Shown here: positions 62,111 through 64,000 of the stretch, piece after piece | Layout: each line of letters opens with the position of its first letter | Numbering within the stretch: the first letter of the stretch is position 1 | Assembly (NCBI GenBank): GCA_963513935.1 | Contig: OY740769.1 | Coordinates: 36,483,120 to 36,547,119 of the forward strand | Direction of reading: 5' to 3' | Length of the DNA stretch: 64,000 nt | Source of the DNA: Aphrophora alni | Taxonomy: Eukaryota > Arthropoda > Insecta > Hemiptera > Aphrophoridae | Notes under the pieces: model-generated | Databases searched by the model: none | What the model was told of the DNA's origin: nothing | What the model saw: only the letters and a program-made list of their open reading frames with translations | Made by a program: the position numbers and the translations under genes

Positions 62111-62173
62111 CTTACAATGACTATGGTAGAGTCTCTTGCAAGTAATCAGCTGCCCTGTGTTCAATGGCGTATG

Positions 62174-63540
62174 GTGTCCACTGAACGTCCTGAGGCTTCA
62201 GCAGGATGTTTAGTCTCTTTGTCCCACATACAGAGAAACGGAGCCAAGACACGGTGTAACACAGAAATATCTCCATAAAGCCGAGGAAAATGTTTGTATT
62301 AGAAGACCACAGGAATTCGTTCAGACAGATTTTCTTAGCCGATAGACTAGAAAAGTATTCCCCAGTATACAATAACGGAGCTTCAGCTAGATATGTTTAA
62401 AATTACAAACTCACAACAGTTTCAATCCCCGATGGGGTTAAAAAAATATATGTTTTTACATTGTGAACAAATTGAGAAGTTACCATTATTAACGACCTCT
62501 AGTTAAAGAACGCTAATAGCGAATTCTAGTGCAGAAAGTTAGATCTACAGCAACAGGTATTTTATTTGCTGACCACACATTGACCAACTCAAAAATCGTC
62601 TAGCATCCTCTGGCACTCAAAGGGATGAAGATTCACAGAATTTTTATATTACATATAGTTGTACGAGTAGCGTAATTTATGAATATTGTGTCCTTCTTTT
62701 AAAGGAATCAACATGTTTTGTAATGGTCTGTTAGCAAAATTTACATTTGTTTAAATGATACCTACATATTTGCCATGGTTGAATTTTGTTTAATATGTTT
62801 ACAACTTTTGAAGATATGTTTTTTTTTTTTTTTAAGTTCCATAATACAGGTGTTTTATTATTTTTAATATAATAGTTCAAGTTCTAAATATAATTCGCTG
62901 TATTTGAATAATTGAGAATCGTGTATTCCCTGTACTTATATGGCAATTTGTCTAACTTTGTTTACACTATTTTATAATAATATTTTGACATAATTAGTTT
63001 AGGTGTAATGACAACAACAAACAATCTCTATTCAAATATTAGCACAAGTTTTAACCACTTAAGTTCAAGTACTGTTGAATTCAACTTTATAAATTAAATG
63101 CACAAAACTAGACCGAGTCATCACGAATTCATATTTGTTTTATTACAATGAAACTTTGTAGAGTACCTGTAGCATTATTTGTCATTAATCTATTCATGAA
63201 TGTAGTATTGATTGAAGTTTCATACAGGAACATGACATGAAGTATGCATATTACAGACAAAGAGAAATTTGTAATTCATGATTTACTCAAGCGGCGATTT
63301 AAATTAAATTCTTTACTGAAGTTACACAAAATCAAGACAAAAAAAAAAAAAAAAAAAATGTCCTGAAAATACATCCGATATCTGCATACAAAATGAGTAA
63401 ATAAATAGTTTAATCTCATTTAAACACCTTTGTGGATGTAATGACCTTGGTATGTGAGAAGTCATTATTAAGGTTAATTCAAGGTGCATCCAAAAATTTA
63501 AATTATGTTTTCAAATATCAAAGTAATTCTTATTTATCGC
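62174..63540 (+). repeat. Ancient 1.2-1.4 kb duplication, copy 2
   Basis: Partner of 46556-47800, about 15.6 kb downstream in direct orientation. It includes a poly-T run near 62818-62834 and a poly-A run near 63340-63357 that are not in the first copy. Its start joins the degenerate tandem array at 61.6-62.1 kb; the first copy has no such array before it. Confidence 0.7.
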
Positions 63541-64000
63541 TTAAAAAAGAGTTTGTTTATCACAATATACTAAACAATTTTGTTGATCTTGAGGCGTCAC
63601 ACAGTTTTAGTTAAGCTAAAATAAACAAGGGGAATAATTCTTCTGTTCTCTCAGATATCGATAGACTTTTTTAATTACTCTGCGACGTAATAACTAAAGT
63701 GTTAGAAACTTACGTTGGTCGAAGTTATAGATTATACAATTAACAGTAGGTTTAGTATGGTAACGATAAATAGTTTTATATAAAGCATAATATCTAGGAG
63801 ACCATGATTATGCTATTTTATTTATAAAATGAAATCACTGGTCACGTAATCTTTGACAGTTTGGTACTTACTGACAACATGGTAAAGCTGTTAACGTCCA
63901 TTCACATAAAGCTGCAGTTAGTGGTCTACTAACACTCTTTAAGAGGACAAATGCACTAAATTGAGCTTTGAAGCTCAGTTTAATAGGTTGTACAAAATCA
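63541..64000. other. AT-rich non-coding DNA
   Basis: No supported feature up to the window end. Confidence 0.45.

Noticed and set aside
62075..62278. 67-codon frame in the duplicated block
   Set aside because: The collinear copy at 46.6 kb does not keep the frame, so there is no support for coding.

Overview
This 64 kb window looks like intergenic, repeat-rich DNA from a eukaryote, most likely an arthropod, but I cannot name the species. It is strongly AT-rich with many dinucleotide microsatellites. I find no conventional host gene, no convincing tRNA or rRNA gene, no operon-like coding and no CRISPR array. Nearly all coding signal belongs to transposable elements: a gypsy-like LTR element, a jockey/CR1-type LINE, a Penelope-like element, a hAT-type MITE and a decayed IS630/Tc1-type transposase.

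Layout. 1-10.8 kb is AT-rich non-coding DNA with two small repeats (1574-1808 and 9903-10112), each carrying a hammerhead-ribozyme-like core between inverted repeats. 10.85-12.99 kb is a broken LINE split by a 356 bp hAT-type MITE. 13.0-17.67 kb has nothing recognisable.

17.67-36.19 kb is the centre of the window. A (CA)n microsatellite has been entered twice by the same LTR family. First comes an older solo LTR (LTR1), itself hit by a truncated Penelope-like element with a GIY-YIG endonuclease. Next is a three-LTR tandem, LTR2-internal-LTR3-internal-LTR4, read on the minus strand. Each LTR is about 2.4 kb and each internal region is 3,833 bp. The internal regions encode Gag and a retropepsin-type protease but no reverse transcriptase, RNase H or integrase. 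The gag/pro junction has an A AAA AAC slippery heptamer directly before the gag stop, the pro frame is -1 relative to gag, and a possible stem lies downstream. The LTRs are almost identical, so the insertion is recent and was presumably mobilised in trans.

36.2-64 kb is mostly unremarkable AT-rich DNA. It holds a relict DDE transposase (about 39.3-39.7 kb), a third plus-strand hammerhead-like repeat (40.14-40.49 kb), a decayed hammerhead-like motif (38.68 kb), two dispersed repeat pairs (37.5/51.0 kb and 46.6/62.2 kb), a degenerate tandem array (61.58-62.1 kb), a perfect (TA)n palindrome (61275-61350) and several simple repeats.

The LTR element and the hammerhead-bearing repeats are the two systems most worth follow-up. 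All family assignments come from reading motifs by eye; no database search was run.
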